Under the pieces are notes generated by a model. It saw only the letters and a list, made by a program, of their open reading frames with translations. It was not told where the DNA came from and did not search any database. Both the position numbers and the translations under genes were made by a program. DNA of 64,000 bases from Actinocrinis sp035946395 (lineage in GTDB: Bacteria > Actinomycetota > Actinomycetes > Streptomycetales > Catenulisporaceae): contig NZ_DASYZI010000140.1 in NCBI RefSeq assembly GCF_035946395.1, forward strand, positions 1-64,000, read 5' to 3'. Below, in pieces: positions 37,979-47,336 of the stretch; position 1 is the stretch's first letter; each line of letters opens with the position of its first letter.

Positions 37979-38156
37979 GCGTACTGCGCAAAGTCCGCCC
38001 GAGGTCCGGTCCGAGGCCGGTCGCAGACCCCTTGATCAAGGTAGCGCGCCACGGCCGCACCGTGCCAACGTAGCTACTCGTCACAAGTCGGATCCGCCCG
38101 GTTGCAGCACGTGAGCGGGTGGATCACCGACAGTTCCGGTCCGGAGGGACGTACTC

Positions 38157-39395
38157 GTGGTCATGGCCCTGAAGTCTTTGACGTCCCAGACTGCCGGCCG
38201 GGGTTCTGCTATGGACGGCTGCCCGGTGTATCCGGGCGCTGCGAAGTCCGCGCGGCAGCTTCCGCCGGGCGCCGTGCCCGCGCCGCGGCACGACTCGGCC
38301 GCCCCGGTCGATCCGGACGAGGCGGAGGAGTTCCTCGCCCTCTTCCACACCGAGACCGGGCGGCCCGGTCTGGCCGGCCGCGTGGCCGAGGTGCGTACGG
38401 AGATCGATCGGCGCGGCACGTATGAACACACTGGCGAAGAACTGGAGTTCGGCGCCCGTGCCGCCTGGCGCAACGCCAACCGGTGCATCGGCCGCCTCTA
38501 CTGGCGTTCCCTGCGTGTCAGGGACCGTCGACACGTCGGCACGCCCGAGGGCGTGGCCGCCGAGTGCGCGGTGCATCTGCGCGAGGCCGGCAACCACGGC
38601 CGCATCCGGCCGGTCATCACGGTTTTCGCGCCGGACACTCCGCGGCGTCGAGGCCCGCGCATCCACAACGAACAGCTGATCCGGTACGCCGGCCATCTGC
38701 GCGCGGACGGCGCGGTGCTCGGTGACCCGATGAACGTCGCGCGCACGATGCAGGCCCGGGCCCTCGGCTGGGGCGTCGAGCAGCCCACTGCGTTCGACAT
38801 ACTGCCGCTGGTCGTCAGCGGTGAGTCCGACGCGGACGAGCCGCTGCCCGAACCGCTTATGTTCCCCCTGCCGCCGGAAGCGGTCCACGAGGTCGACCTC
38901 GTCCACCCCAGGCTGCCGTGGTTCGCCGAGCTCGCACTGCGGTGGCACGCGGTGCCCGCCGTCAGTGACATGTGCCTGGAGATCGGCGGGCTCTGCTACC
39001 GCGCCGCGCCGTTCAACGGCTGGTATCTGGGCACTGAGGTGGGTGCCCGCAACCTGGCCGACGAGACGCGCTACGACCTGTTGCCCGAACTCGCCAAGCG
39101 GCTCGGCCTCGACGTGTCCGACGAGCGCTCGCTGTGGCGGGACCGCGCGCTGGTCGAGCTCAACCTGGCCGTGCTGCACTCCTTCGACCTCGCCGGCGTC
39201 ACCATCGCGGACCACCACAGCGAGTCGCACCGCTTCATCAACCACGTCCAGCGCGAGGAGCGGGCCGGGCGCTCGGTTCCCGCGGACTGGACCTGGATCG
39301 TCCCGCCGCTCTCCGGCGGCGCGACAGCGGTCTTCCACCGCTACTACGACAACTCGGACCTGCGTCCGGCGTACGTCCGGCACCAGGACGCCTGA
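38157..39395 (+). CDS. nos: Nitric oxide synthase oxygenase
   Basis: 412 residues from GTG with GGAGGG at 8 nt. The haem thiolate Cys110 lies in AAWRNANRCIGR, and the arginine-binding Glu294 in NGWYLGTEVGARN, both diagnostic for NOS oxygenase domains. The pterin-site region near DHHSES and the C-terminal HRYYDN are also present. There is no reductase domain, so electrons come from separate cellular partners. It should oxidise L-arginine to citrulline and NO. Known actinomycete homologues serve thaxtomin nitration, stress protection or signalling. No cytochrome P450 or nitration cluster lies nearby, so a protective or signalling role is more likely here. Confidence 0.95.
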   Translation: MVMALKSLTSQTAGRGSAMDGCPVYPGAAKSARQLPPGAVPAPRHDSAAPVDPDEAEEFLALFHTETGRPGLAGRVAEVRTEIDRRGTYEHTGEELEFGARAAWRNANRCIGRLYWRSLRVRDRRHVGTPEGVAAECAVHLREAGNHGRIRPVITVFAPDTPRRRGPRIHNEQLIRYAGHLRADGAVLGDPMNVARTMQARALGWGVEQPTAFDILPLVVSGESDADEPLPEPLMFPLPPEAVHEVDLVHPRLPWFAELALRWHAVPAVSDMCLEIGGLCYRAAPFNGWYLGTEVGARNLADETRYDLLPELAKRLGLDVSDERSLWRDRALVELNLAVLHSFDLAGVTIADHHSESHRFINHVQREERAGRSVPADWTWIVPPLSGGATAVFHRYYDNSDLRPAYVRHQDA

Positions 39396-39552
39396 ATCAG
39401 CACTCGCCCTTCGTCGGCAACCGCTCGATCCGGCCCGATGTCAGGGTTTTGCATGATCTGTGCGCCAAACGGCAGCGGCCATCAGTGTTCTCTGTTGAAG
39501 AATCGGGAAAATCTGCCGCCGCCGACCGGCGCCGTGCGCTATGGTCTCGACG

Positions 39553-39591
39553 CCGGTGCGGCGGCATCGCCGGGGAGTGCCGCCGCACCGG
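39553..39591. terminator. 14-bp hairpin between nos and G1 peptidase genes
   Basis: Arms 39553-39566 and 39578-39591 match perfectly over 14 bp around an 11-nt loop, 157 bp after the nos stop. The two genes are convergent, so it may serve both. Confidence 0.65.
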
Positions 39592-39672
39592 GTGTGAACT
39601 CGTTGTTAACTCATTCAGTGGGCTTATTTCGTGGGCTCATGCCACGACTGGCCACCGTCCAGGCACGTGCTC

Positions 39673-40494
39673 TCAGGAGTGGTGCCAGGTCGCCGAGAAC
39701 GACGTCCCGCTGCTGGAGATCGCGCTGACCGACACCTTCGTGGCGCCCGTGCTGGTCACCATGGTGATCGCCGTGGGGCCGGACGCGGCCAGGGTGCCGC
39801 CGTTCACGTCGCAGCTGTTGAAGGTGACCGTGCCGAAGTTCGCCAGCGGCAGCACGCCGGTGGACGACGACGGGGCCTCGGCGATCACCTCGGCCGAGGA
39901 GCGGGCCAGCAAGGAGTTGGTCTGGTTGACCGTGTGGCTCCAGCCCTTGGTGGTGTCGGCGAGGTACAGCGTGAACGCGCCGGTGGAGGTGGAGGTGACC
40001 CGGGAGACGATGGTGTCGCCCTTGGACAGGGTGTTGTTGAAGTAGACCGGGGCGGCCGGGTACATCTCGTACCAGGCGAACTGCTGCGCGACGCCGCCGG
40101 AGCACTGGACGAGGGTGCCGTCCTGCTCGACCGAGTTACTGGCGTAGCCGTCGAGGCCGGTCCAGAACGCCGCGTAGCTCGTGCCCGAACCACAGGTCGC
40201 GCCCGGCTCGACCCACGTCGAGGTGACCGAGGTGTACTTGGTGGAGTGGGCGGCGTAACCGGCCCAGTTGGAACTGGTGGCGAACTTCACGTGGGAAGCG
40301 GCGCCGGAGTGAAGCTGGGCCGTGGCCGTGTGCGGGTTGAAGTCCAGCCCGACGGGCGCGGCGGCCACCGCGACGGGCGCGGCGGCGAACAGGACGGACG
40401 AACCGATCAGCATGGCGGACAGCGTCGCCTTCGCTGATCGGCGCGCGGGGGATACGGACGGTTGGCCGGTGTGGGTGTGTCGGCTCAAACGCAT
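39673..40494 (-). CDS. G1 family glutamic endopeptidase (eqolisin), secreted
   Basis: 273 residues from ATG at 40494 with AGGGAG at 8 nt. Signal peptide (about 1-46) and a short propeptide precede SSNWAGYA. Catalytic Gln124 lies in SVEQDGT and catalytic Glu in SAEVIAEAP (Glu206), the pair that defines the family; ATFWTGLDG-type and WYEMYP strands match. These enzymes, first known from fungi, cleave proteins at acid pH outside the cell. With the S53 peptidase it makes two acid-peptidase families in 16 kb. Confidence 0.88.
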   Translation of the reverse strand: MRLSRHTHTGQPSVSPARRSAKATLSAMLIGSSVLFAAAPVAVAAAPVGLDFNPHTATAQLHSGAASHVKFATSSNWAGYAAHSTKYTSVTSTWVEPGATCGSGTSYAAFWTGLDGYASNSVEQDGTLVQCSGGVAQQFAWYEMYPAAPVYFNNTLSKGDTIVSRVTSTSTGAFTLYLADTTKGWSHTVNQTNSLLARSSAEVIAEAPSSSTGVLPLANFGTVTFNSCDVNGGTLAASGPTAITMVTSTGATKVSVSAISSSGTSFSATWHHS

Positions 40495-40785
40495 GGGTGT
40501 GCTCCCTGGGTCGCGCAGCGCGAAACGCGGACGGCGGGGTCGCCGCCTCAATCGTTTGCACGGCTGCGACTGACGTTAACTCAGAACCCGATGACCGGAA
40601 AGATTCGGTAGGCCCGATTCGATGGCGCTCGGGTAAAATCCGCGCGCTCGGGCGGTGGCACGGTGGCGTGGCGGCGGCCCCTGCTGCCGGGACCCGCCGG
40701 GCCGTGGTGCGACCATGGTCGTCATCACCGCGGCGGCGGGCCCGACGACGGCGCCGACCGGCGGCGAAGACAAGGAGTTGCCGGC

Positions 40786-41484
40786 ATGGTCCGCGTTCTC
40801 GTGGTCGACGACGAGCCGCAGCTGCTGCGCGCGATGCGGATCAACCTCGCGGCGCGTCACTACGAGGTCGTGCTCGCCGCCGACGGCGCGGGCGCGCTCG
40901 ACGCCGCGAGCCGCCACCTGCCCGACGTGGTCGTGCTCGATCTCGGCCTGCCCGACATGGACGGCACCGACGTGATCGCCGGCCTGCGCGGCTGGACCAA
41001 GGTCCCGATCCTGGTGCTCTCCGGGCGCGCGGACTCGGCCGACAAGGTGGACGCGCTCGACGCGGGCGCCGACGACTACGTCACAAAGCCCTTCTCCATG
41101 GACGAACTCCTGGCGCGTCTGCGGGCGCTGATCCGGCGCAGCGAGTCGGAGGCGGCGGACGAGCCGGCCGTGACGATCGGCCACTACACCGTGGACCTGG
41201 CCGCCAAGACCGTGCAGCGCCGCCCCGGCGCGCCCGCGGACACACCCGAACAGGTGCACCTGACCAAGACCGAGTGGGCGGTGCTTGAGGTACTCGTGCG
41301 CAATCCCGGCCGCCTGGTCTCCGGCCGGCAGCTGCTCCAGCAGGTCTGGGGACCCGCCTACCAGTCGGAGACCAATTATCTGCGCTTCTATCTGGCGCGG
41401 CTGCGGCAGAAGCTGGAGCCAGAGCCCTCGCACCCCAAGCAGCTGCTGACCGAGTCCGGCATGGGATACCGCTTCCAGCCGTGA
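40786..41484 (+). CDS. kdpE: KdpE-type OmpR-family response regulator
   Basis: 232 residues from ATG with AAGGAG at 8 nt. Receiver domain with VVDDEPQLLRAMR, phospho-acceptor Asp in VVLDLGLPDMDG and Lys in VTKPF; winged-helix output domain with TKTEWAVLEVL and a final GMGYRFQP. The sequence follows actinobacterial KdpE closely. Family role is activation of the Kdp potassium ATPase on signal from KdpD, but neither kdpD nor kdpFABC is beside it, so its partner lies elsewhere or it has been re-used. Confidence 0.85.
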   Translation: MVRVLVVDDEPQLLRAMRINLAARHYEVVLAADGAGALDAASRHLPDVVVLDLGLPDMDGTDVIAGLRGWTKVPILVLSGRADSADKVDALDAGADDYVTKPFSMDELLARLRALIRRSESEAADEPAVTIGHYTVDLAAKTVQRRPGAPADTPEQVHLTKTEWAVLEVLVRNPGRLVSGRQLLQQVWGPAYQSETNYLRFYLARLRQKLEPEPSHPKQLLTESGMGYRFQP

Positions 41485-41849
41485 CCCGGCGCGGCATCTT
41501 GACGGCGGCCTGACGAGGGAGGATTCCGTCCCTGGTCAGTCATCGTATGGGTGTACGGAGCCGGATCTAGCGCGGTGGGCGCCCAGGGTTTCGCAGAACC
41601 CATATATCAGTGGCGCGCCACGGCGCACTGGCCGAGGGGAGGCGATGATGGATCCCAGTAGTCCCGGCCATAGTACGGGCCCTGTGAGAACGGCACCCGT
41701 CTACGCGCACACGCCCTCATCCGTTTCCGGCGTGCGCCGCGAGCCGAGCCGCTGAGCCGGACACCGCCCAACCGCACGTACGTGCTCGCCCGTGCCAAGA
41801 TCCACCCTGGCGCGGACGTGTGCGTGGCGTGAGGAAGGACCGCGCCACC
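41485..41849 (+). other. 365-bp leader upstream of the Nramp remnant
   Basis: No gene was found. A small hairpin with GGGTT/AACCC arms lies near 41590 and an AT-rich ATATAT follows. I looked for an M-box-like GGUGAGGCUCC core and did not find it. Contains the promoter of the downstream gene, presumably. Confidence 0.3.
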
Positions 41850-42584
41850 ATGACCGACCTCGTCATTGCCCCGGACGCGACCACCACCCCCATTACCACG
41901 ACCACCAAAACCGCAGTGCTCGACGACGCGCACGTCGGCGACATCCGCGGCGCGCTCGGCACCATCAGGCTCGGTGACACCGCGGCCCGCCGCGGGCTTT
42001 CGGCCAAGCTCAGGACCCTGCTGGCGATCGTCGGCCCCGGCCTGATCGTCATGGTCGGCGACAACGACGCCGGCGCCTTCTCGACGTACGGGCAGACCGG
42101 CCAGGACTACGGCACGCGGCTGCTGTGGGTGCTGCCGCTGCTGATCCCGGTGCTGTACGTCAATCAGGAGATGGTGGTGTGGCTCGGCGCGGTCACCGGC
42201 GTCGGGCACGGCAAGCTCATCATCGAGCGCTTCGGCCGCTTCTGGGGCATGTTCAGCATCGTCGACCTCTTCCTGCTCAATGCCCTGACCCTGGTCACCG
42301 AGTTCATCGGGATCATCCTCGCGGTCGGCTACCTGGGCCTGCCCAAGGCGCCCTGGTGATCGCCGCCGGGCTGGTGATCGTGGCCGCCGCGTCCACCGGC
42401 TCGTTCCGCCGAGCCGATCGACCGTTCCGGAGCCGAGGGCTGGCGGATGCCGCCGCTGGCGCAACTCGGCCGGGCGACGATGTCGACATGCCGCCGGATC
42501 GGCATGGGCGCGCTGCGCTGCTATCTCGTGATCGCGTCGATACTCGTCGTAGTGAAGATCGTGCAACTGGCGCTGATTCACTGA
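41850..42584 (+). pseudogene. Broken Nramp-family metal transporter
   Basis: The ATG at 41850 has a good GAGGAAGGA. The first 170 codons encode a normal Nramp N-terminus (PGLIVMVGDNDAGAF, then YVNQEMVVWLGAVTG), then a TGA at 42357 ends the frame. Sequence homologous to the next helix (VIAAGLVIVAAASTGSFRR) continues in another frame from 42356, and a piece of the C-terminus (GALRCYLVIASILVVVKIVQ) follows at about 42505-42584 back in the first frame. Some 200 codons of the middle are absent. So a frameshift plus an internal deletion inactivated it. The first-helix motif is GDNDAG instead of DPGN, the form in an Nramp subgroup thought to have different metal choice. Confidence 0.85.
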
Positions 42585-42693
42585 CCCAATCGCCTCTTAC
42601 GTCACAGGTGTTAACTCGAAAGTGTGAAAATTAATCAACAGTCCTGGGTCGACAGCGGGCGCGGCCAGTAGTATCGCCGCCCGAACGGGCTGT

Positions 42694-42713
42694 GCACGTG
42701 CGTCCGCACGTGC
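42694..42713. promoter_or_regulatory. 9-2-9 perfect palindrome upstream of HAD gene
   Basis: GCACGTGCG and CGCACGTGC flank TC, 38 bp before the GTG at 42752. Either an operator or a hairpin in the leader; the region just before it (42600-42640) is AT-rich and could hold the promoter. Confidence 0.35.
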
Positions 42714-42751
42714 TGATGGCTCGCGCGCGCCGAGCGTCAGGAGAGCAGACC

Positions 42752-43462
42752 GTGCACACGCCCGCCCGCACCCACCTCGCAGTCCCGGTCGCCCGCTCCC
42801 GCACGATCGAGGCCGTGGTCTTCGACGTCGGCGAGACCCTGCTGGACGAGACCTTCGAGTACCACGCCTGGGCCGACTGGCTCGGCGTGCCCCGGCACAC
42901 CTTCTCCTCCGTGTTCGGCGCGGTCGTCGGCGCCGGCCGCGACCACCGCGAGGCGTTCGAGTACTTCCGCGAGGGCTTCGACCTGGACGCGGAGCGCGGG
43001 CGGCGGGCCGCCGCCGGGCGGCCGGAGAGCTACGGCGAGCACGACCTGTACCCGGACGCCAGGCCGACGCTGGCGGCCCTGCGGGAGGCCGGGTACCTCG
43101 TGATCATCGCGGCGAACCAGACCGGGCGCTCGCACCGCATCCTCGACTCGCTGCACCTGCCGGTGGACCTGGTGACCACCTCGGACACCTGGGGCGTGGC
43201 GAAGCCCGACCCGCGCTTCTTCCGCAAGGTCATCGAGGTCTGCCAGGACCTGCGCCCCACCGCGACGGCGGGACGGATCTGCTACGTCGGCGACCGGCTG
43301 GACAACGACCTGCGGCCGGCCTGGGACGCCGGCCTGCGCACCGCGCACATACGTCGCGGGCCCTGGGGCCACATGGCCGCGTACGACAGCGATCTGATCG
43401 CCAAGGCCGACTTCCGGCTGACCACGCTCGCCGACCTGCCCGCGCTGCTCGCCGAAGTGTGA
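42752..43462 (+). CDS. HAD-superfamily hydrolase
   Basis: 236 residues from GTG with GGAGAG at 7 nt. Motif I DVGETLLDE (nucleophile Asp; the second Asp is replaced by Glu-Thr context as in some HAD-IA members), motif II in IIAANQTG, motif III Lys in VAKPDPRFF and motif IV VGDRLDND are present. Cytosolic phosphatase or dehalogenase-like enzyme of unknown substrate. It follows the Nramp remnant and is not obviously linked with the signalling operon that begins 200 bp later. Confidence 0.82.
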   Translation: MHTPARTHLAVPVARSRTIEAVVFDVGETLLDETFEYHAWADWLGVPRHTFSSVFGAVVGAGRDHREAFEYFREGFDLDAERGRRAAAGRPESYGEHDLYPDARPTLAALREAGYLVIIAANQTGRSHRILDSLHLPVDLVTTSDTWGVAKPDPRFFRKVIEVCQDLRPTATAGRICYVGDRLDNDLRPAWDAGLRTAHIRRGPWGHMAAYDSDLIAKADFRLTTLADLPALLAEV

Positions 43463-43667
43463 CCGGCCCGCCCGGGGAATATAAGGTGAGGGGCGCTCAC
43501 CGAGACGGCGGGGCATGGCGGGATGGGGGACGAGCGGTTGACAGCGGCGGCACGGATCCGTCTTTACCGGCTCGGAACCGGGACAAACTCCAGCGCTGCA
43601 TACACCGGTGCGACGGCGACTGCATCGCAGCAGCGCTGGGCGCAATACGCTGGCTGACGTGGTGGCG

Positions 43668-44921
43668 ATGGCCTTCCCCGCTTACGGTCCGCCGACGCGC
43701 GAGGCGGTCGACGCCGAGCTCGCGCGGCTCGGGCAGGATGCTGCGCGGGTTTCCGAGGCGCTGCTCGAACTGGCCGACAACAGCGGTTACAAGCTGCTCG
43801 ACAGCGCGGCGCTGACCGGGGTCACCGCGCAGCGCTGGCAGCGTGCCGCCGGCCGGATCGCGGGGCTGTGGGACAACTACACCGCGTTCCAGGACGTCCT
43901 CAACCGGGCCGGCGAGATCCGTGGCCGCCGCGCCAAGCCGCGGCCCGAGGAGCTGAACGCCATCGCCGAACTGCTGCGCGGCAAGTCGATCACGCTGTCC
44001 ACCAAGGCGGTCGCGCTATCCGAGCGCACGCTGCTCGGCCCGAGCATCGTCACCGAGCAGGCGACGCTCGCCGAGACGCTGAAGCAGATGAACAGCGACT
44101 TCCAGCTGGCCGCCGACTTCGTCACCGCGGCGGAGTCCACCTGGAACCGGCTGTTCGAGCAGGCCGACCCGGTGCAGCAGCGGCTGCGGGACGTCATCGG
44201 CGTGGTGCGGGAGATCGGCGACCGGACCCTGGCCACCGCGGTCGCCGGGATCGGCGACGAGTACACCAAGCTGCGCCGCGAGGTCTACGCCGACCCGATC
44301 GGCCTGGCCGCGCCGAACTCCGGCTTCCCGCAGCGGCTGGCCCGCGTCCGCGAGGACCTCGAATCGGTTGCCGCGACCGTGACCGGGGCGGCCGACCTGC
44401 GCGCCGACTTCGAACGCCGGGCCGGACAGCTGGCCCGGCTGATCGACCGGATCGCGGACCTGGAGGACGCGCAGCGCGTCGCCGAGGCCGCTGCGCGGGA
44501 GAAGATCCTGGTCGGCACGCTGCCCGCGCCCACCAATCAGGCCCCTGCGCTAAGAGCCCGGCTGGCCGCTCTCGGCGACCTGCGCGACCGCGCCCTGTGG
44601 CGGCGGCTGTCCGAGGAGGCCGGCGCGCTCGAAGCCGCGCTGGACGAGGCGCTGGCCGCCGCGAGCCGGGTGCACGGCGCGATGGCGGGCCTGCTTGAAA
44701 GACGCGAGGAACTGCGCGGAAGACTGGCGGCGTACCGGGTGCGCGCGGCAAGATCGGGGGCTGCGGAACAACCGCGGCTCGAAGCGCTGTACCAGGCGGC
44801 GCGCGACCTGCTGTGGTCCAGGCCGTGCGATCTGGCGGCGTCCACCAGGGCGCTGTCCGCGTACCAGAAAGCCGTGCTGGCGTTGAATCAGCCAGGCCGA
44901 GGGGGAGGGGTCCAGGGATGA
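43668..44921 (+). CDS. Helical coiled-coil protein of the PknG operon
   Basis: 417 residues. No enzyme motif, signal peptide or membrane helix. Long amphipathic helices with heptad-like Leu/Ala spacing (for example around DLRADFERRAGQLARLIDRI) suggest an elongated coiled-coil. It opens the operon: its stop overlaps the start of the kinase gene by ATGA, so expression is coupled. A scaffold for the kinase complex is a reasonable guess. ATG 43668 is chosen; GTGs at 43659 and 43662 are alternatives. Confidence 0.7.
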   Translation: MAFPAYGPPTREAVDAELARLGQDAARVSEALLELADNSGYKLLDSAALTGVTAQRWQRAAGRIAGLWDNYTAFQDVLNRAGEIRGRRAKPRPEELNAIAELLRGKSITLSTKAVALSERTLLGPSIVTEQATLAETLKQMNSDFQLAADFVTAAESTWNRLFEQADPVQQRLRDVIGVVREIGDRTLATAVAGIGDEYTKLRREVYADPIGLAAPNSGFPQRLARVREDLESVAATVTGAADLRADFERRAGQLARLIDRIADLEDAQRVAEAAAREKILVGTLPAPTNQAPALRARLAALGDLRDRALWRRLSEEAGALEAALDEALAAASRVHGAMAGLLERREELRGRLAAYRVRAARSGAAEQPRLEALYQAARDLLWSRPCDLAASTRALSAYQKAVLALNQPGRGGGVQG

Positions 44922-47293
44922 GCGGGGTCAAGTGCGGCCGTCCGGGCTGTGACGGCACGATCGTGGACGGGTACTGCGACACCTGCGGGCTCGCACAGAG
45001 GAGCGGGACGGGCGCCGGTGCGCAGGCCGTCGCCTCCGGCCCGGCGCGCTGCACGCGGCCCGGCTGCGGCGGAACCATCGAGGACGGGTACTGCGACACG
45101 TGCGGCATGGCGGCGGCGGGCGGTTCTCCGGGCGCGTCCGGCACGGCCTCCGCGCGCACCGGCTCGGTCCGCGGCACCTCGTCGACCGGCCGGACCTCCA
45201 CCGGGCGCACCCGCGGATCCGCCGTCTCCGCGCGCACCGGCACCTCGCGCAGCGGTTCGAGCCGGGGCGCCCGGTCCACCGGGCGCGGCGGCCTCGGGCT
45301 CGGCCTGGTCGAGATCCCGCAGGTCGAGTACCGCGACCCGAGCGAGGCCGTGCTCTCCGACCCGCAGGTGCCCGAGCACAAGCGGTACTGCTCGAAGTGC
45401 GGCGAGCAGGTCGGCCGCTCGCGCCAGGGCCGCCCGGGGCGCTCCAGCGGGTACTGCGCCAAGTGCGGCAACGGCTACGACTTCAGCCCCAAGCTGTCCG
45501 CGGGCGACCTGATCGGCGGCCAGTACGAGGTGCTCGGCTGTCTGGCCCACGGCGGTCTCGGCTGGATCTACCTGGCCCGGGACAACAACGTCTCGGGCCG
45601 CTGGGTCGCTCTCAAGGGCCTGCTGGACACCGGGGACGAGGACGCGATGGCCGCGGCGGTCGCCGAGCGGCAGTTTCTCGCCGAGGTCGAGCACCCGAAC
45701 GTGGTCAAGATCTACAACTTCGTGCGGCACCTCGGCGACGACTACATCGTGATGGAGTACGTCGGCGGCAAGTCGCTCAAGCAGATCGCGCTGGACTACA
45801 AGAACGAGCACGGCGGTGCGCCGCTGCCGCTGGAACAGGTGCTGGCCTACGCGGTGGAGATCCTGCCCGCCTTCGGCTACCTGCACTCGATCGGCCTGCT
45901 GTACTGCGACTTCAAGCCGGACAACGTCATCCAGTCCGAGGAGCAGCTCAAGCTGATCGACATGGGCGCGGTGCGCGCCTTCGACGACGAGGACTCCGCG
46001 GTCTACGGCACCGTCGGCTACCAGGCGCCCGAGATCGCGCAGGACGGCCCCTCGGTCGAGTCCGACCTGTTCACCGTCGGCCGGATGATGGCCGTGCTCT
46101 CCTTCGACTTCAAGGGTTACACCTCCACCTTCGTCACCACGCTGCCGAAGCGCGGCACGGTGCCGCTGCTGGCCGAGTACGAGTCCTTCGACCGCGCGCT
46201 GCGCCGGGCCACGCACGCGCGCCGGGAGCGCCGCTTCTCCACCGCGGGCGAGATGGCCGGGCAGCTGACCGGGGTGCTGCGCGAGGTGCTCGCCCTCGGC
46301 GACGGACAGCCGCGCCCGGCCGTCTCGACCCTCTTCACCGGCGAGCGGCTGGCCGTGGGCACGGACCTGGAACTGCCGTCCGTCACGCAGTTCGCCGACG
46401 CGCTGCCGATCCCGACCGTCGACTCCGGCGACCCGAACGCGGGCACCCTGGCCACCCTCGGCGGCGCGCCCCGCCAGATCATCAATGCCCTGAAAAGCCT
46501 GCCGAACCCCTCGACCGAGGTCTACTACCGGCTGGTGCGGGCCGGGATCGAGGAGCGCGAACTCGGGCAGGCCGAGCAGTGGCTCGACCTGCTCAAGCGG
46601 CAGGACCCCTACGACTGGCGGGTGGTGTGGTACCGCGGCCTGGTCGAGTTGACCCGGGGCGAGCCGGAGAAGGCGCAGGCGCACTTCGACGCCTGCTACG
46701 ACGAGTTGCCCGGCGAGCTGGCGCCGAAGCTCGCCCTGGCCGCGGCGGCGGAGCTGGCCGGGCGCGAGCAGCAGGCGGCGCTCTACTACCGGCTGGTCTG
46801 GACGGTGGACCGCTCGTACGCGACCGCGGCGTTCGCCCTCGCCCGGCTGCGCATAGCGCAGAACGACCACGCGGGCGCGGTGGAGGTGCTCGGCCAGGTG
46901 CCCGAGTCGTCGATCCACCGCACCGCCGCCGAGGTCCAGTCGATCACCACCCGGCTGCGGTCCCCCGGCTTCGCCGACTGGGTCGCCCCGGCGGAGCTGA
47001 ACGAGCTGAGCCTGCGGGTGCAGGCGCTCCACCTGGACGGCGAGGCGCACGAGTCGATGGTGTGCAAGGTGCTGCTCGGCGCGCTGGACTGGATCGACGC
47101 GCACCCGCCGGCATCGGCCACGACCCGCAACTTCTCGCAGGGCCGGGTCTTCGACTCCGACCTGACCGAGCGGGACGTGCGCCTGGCGCTGGAACGCTCG
47201 TTCCGGGCGCGCGCCCGGATGGCACCCGACCGCCGCAGCCGGATCGACCTGGTGGACCGGGCCAACTCGCTGCGTCCCAGGACTCTGGTATGA
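44918..47293 (+). CDS. pknG: PknG-like serine/threonine kinase with extra zinc ribbons
   Basis: 791 residues. Two small ribbons at the N-terminus (Cys6/11/20/23 and Cys45/50/59/62, each ending DGYCDTCG), a Ser/Thr/Arg/Gly linker, then the rubredoxin-like domain of PknG (Cys158/161/180/183), kinase domain (AHGGLGWIYLA as Gly-loop, Lys233, catalytic Asp331 in YCDFKPDN, DMG for DFG), and C-terminal TPRs. PknG of mycobacteria phosphorylates the FHA protein GarA to control glutamate metabolism; its rubredoxin part modulates activity by redox state. Extra ribbons are not in mycobacterial PknG and match those in two other products of this operon. Confidence 0.92.
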   Translation: MSGVKCGRPGCDGTIVDGYCDTCGLAQRSGTGAGAQAVASGPARCTRPGCGGTIEDGYCDTCGMAAAGGSPGASGTASARTGSVRGTSSTGRTSTGRTRGSAVSARTGTSRSGSSRGARSTGRGGLGLGLVEIPQVEYRDPSEAVLSDPQVPEHKRYCSKCGEQVGRSRQGRPGRSSGYCAKCGNGYDFSPKLSAGDLIGGQYEVLGCLAHGGLGWIYLARDNNVSGRWVALKGLLDTGDEDAMAAAVAERQFLAEVEHPNVVKIYNFVRHLGDDYIVMEYVGGKSLKQIALDYKNEHGGAPLPLEQVLAYAVEILPAFGYLHSIGLLYCDFKPDNVIQSEEQLKLIDMGAVRAFDDEDSAVYGTVGYQAPEIAQDGPSVESDLFTVGRMMAVLSFDFKGYTSTFVTTLPKRGTVPLLAEYESFDRALRRATHARRERRFSTAGEMAGQLTGVLREVLALGDGQPRPAVSTLFTGERLAVGTDLELPSVTQFADALPIPTVDSGDPNAGTLATLGGAPRQIINALKSLPNPSTEVYYRLVRAGIEERELGQAEQWLDLLKRQDPYDWRVVWYRGLVELTRGEPEKAQAHFDACYDELPGELAPKLALAAAAELAGREQQAALYYRLVWTVDRSYATAAFALARLRIAQNDHAGAVEVLGQVPESSIHRTAAEVQSITTRLRSPGFADWVAPAELNELSLRVQALHLDGEAHESMVCKVLLGALDWIDAHPPASATTRNFSQGRVFDSDLTERDVRLALERSFRARARMAPDRRSRIDLVDRANSLRPRTLV

Positions 47294-47336
47294 ACGGACG
47301 CAGCATGAACCGACCCCGGTGCGAACGGACCCCGGC

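Noticed and set aside
39541..39556. Further DasR-like site near TGGTCTCGACGC
   Set aside because: Three mismatches in the 12-bp core and placed between convergent gene ends.
41485..41849. Metal riboswitch (M-box or yybP type) ahead of the Nramp remnant
   Set aside because: The conserved cores could not be found; only a small hairpin is visible.
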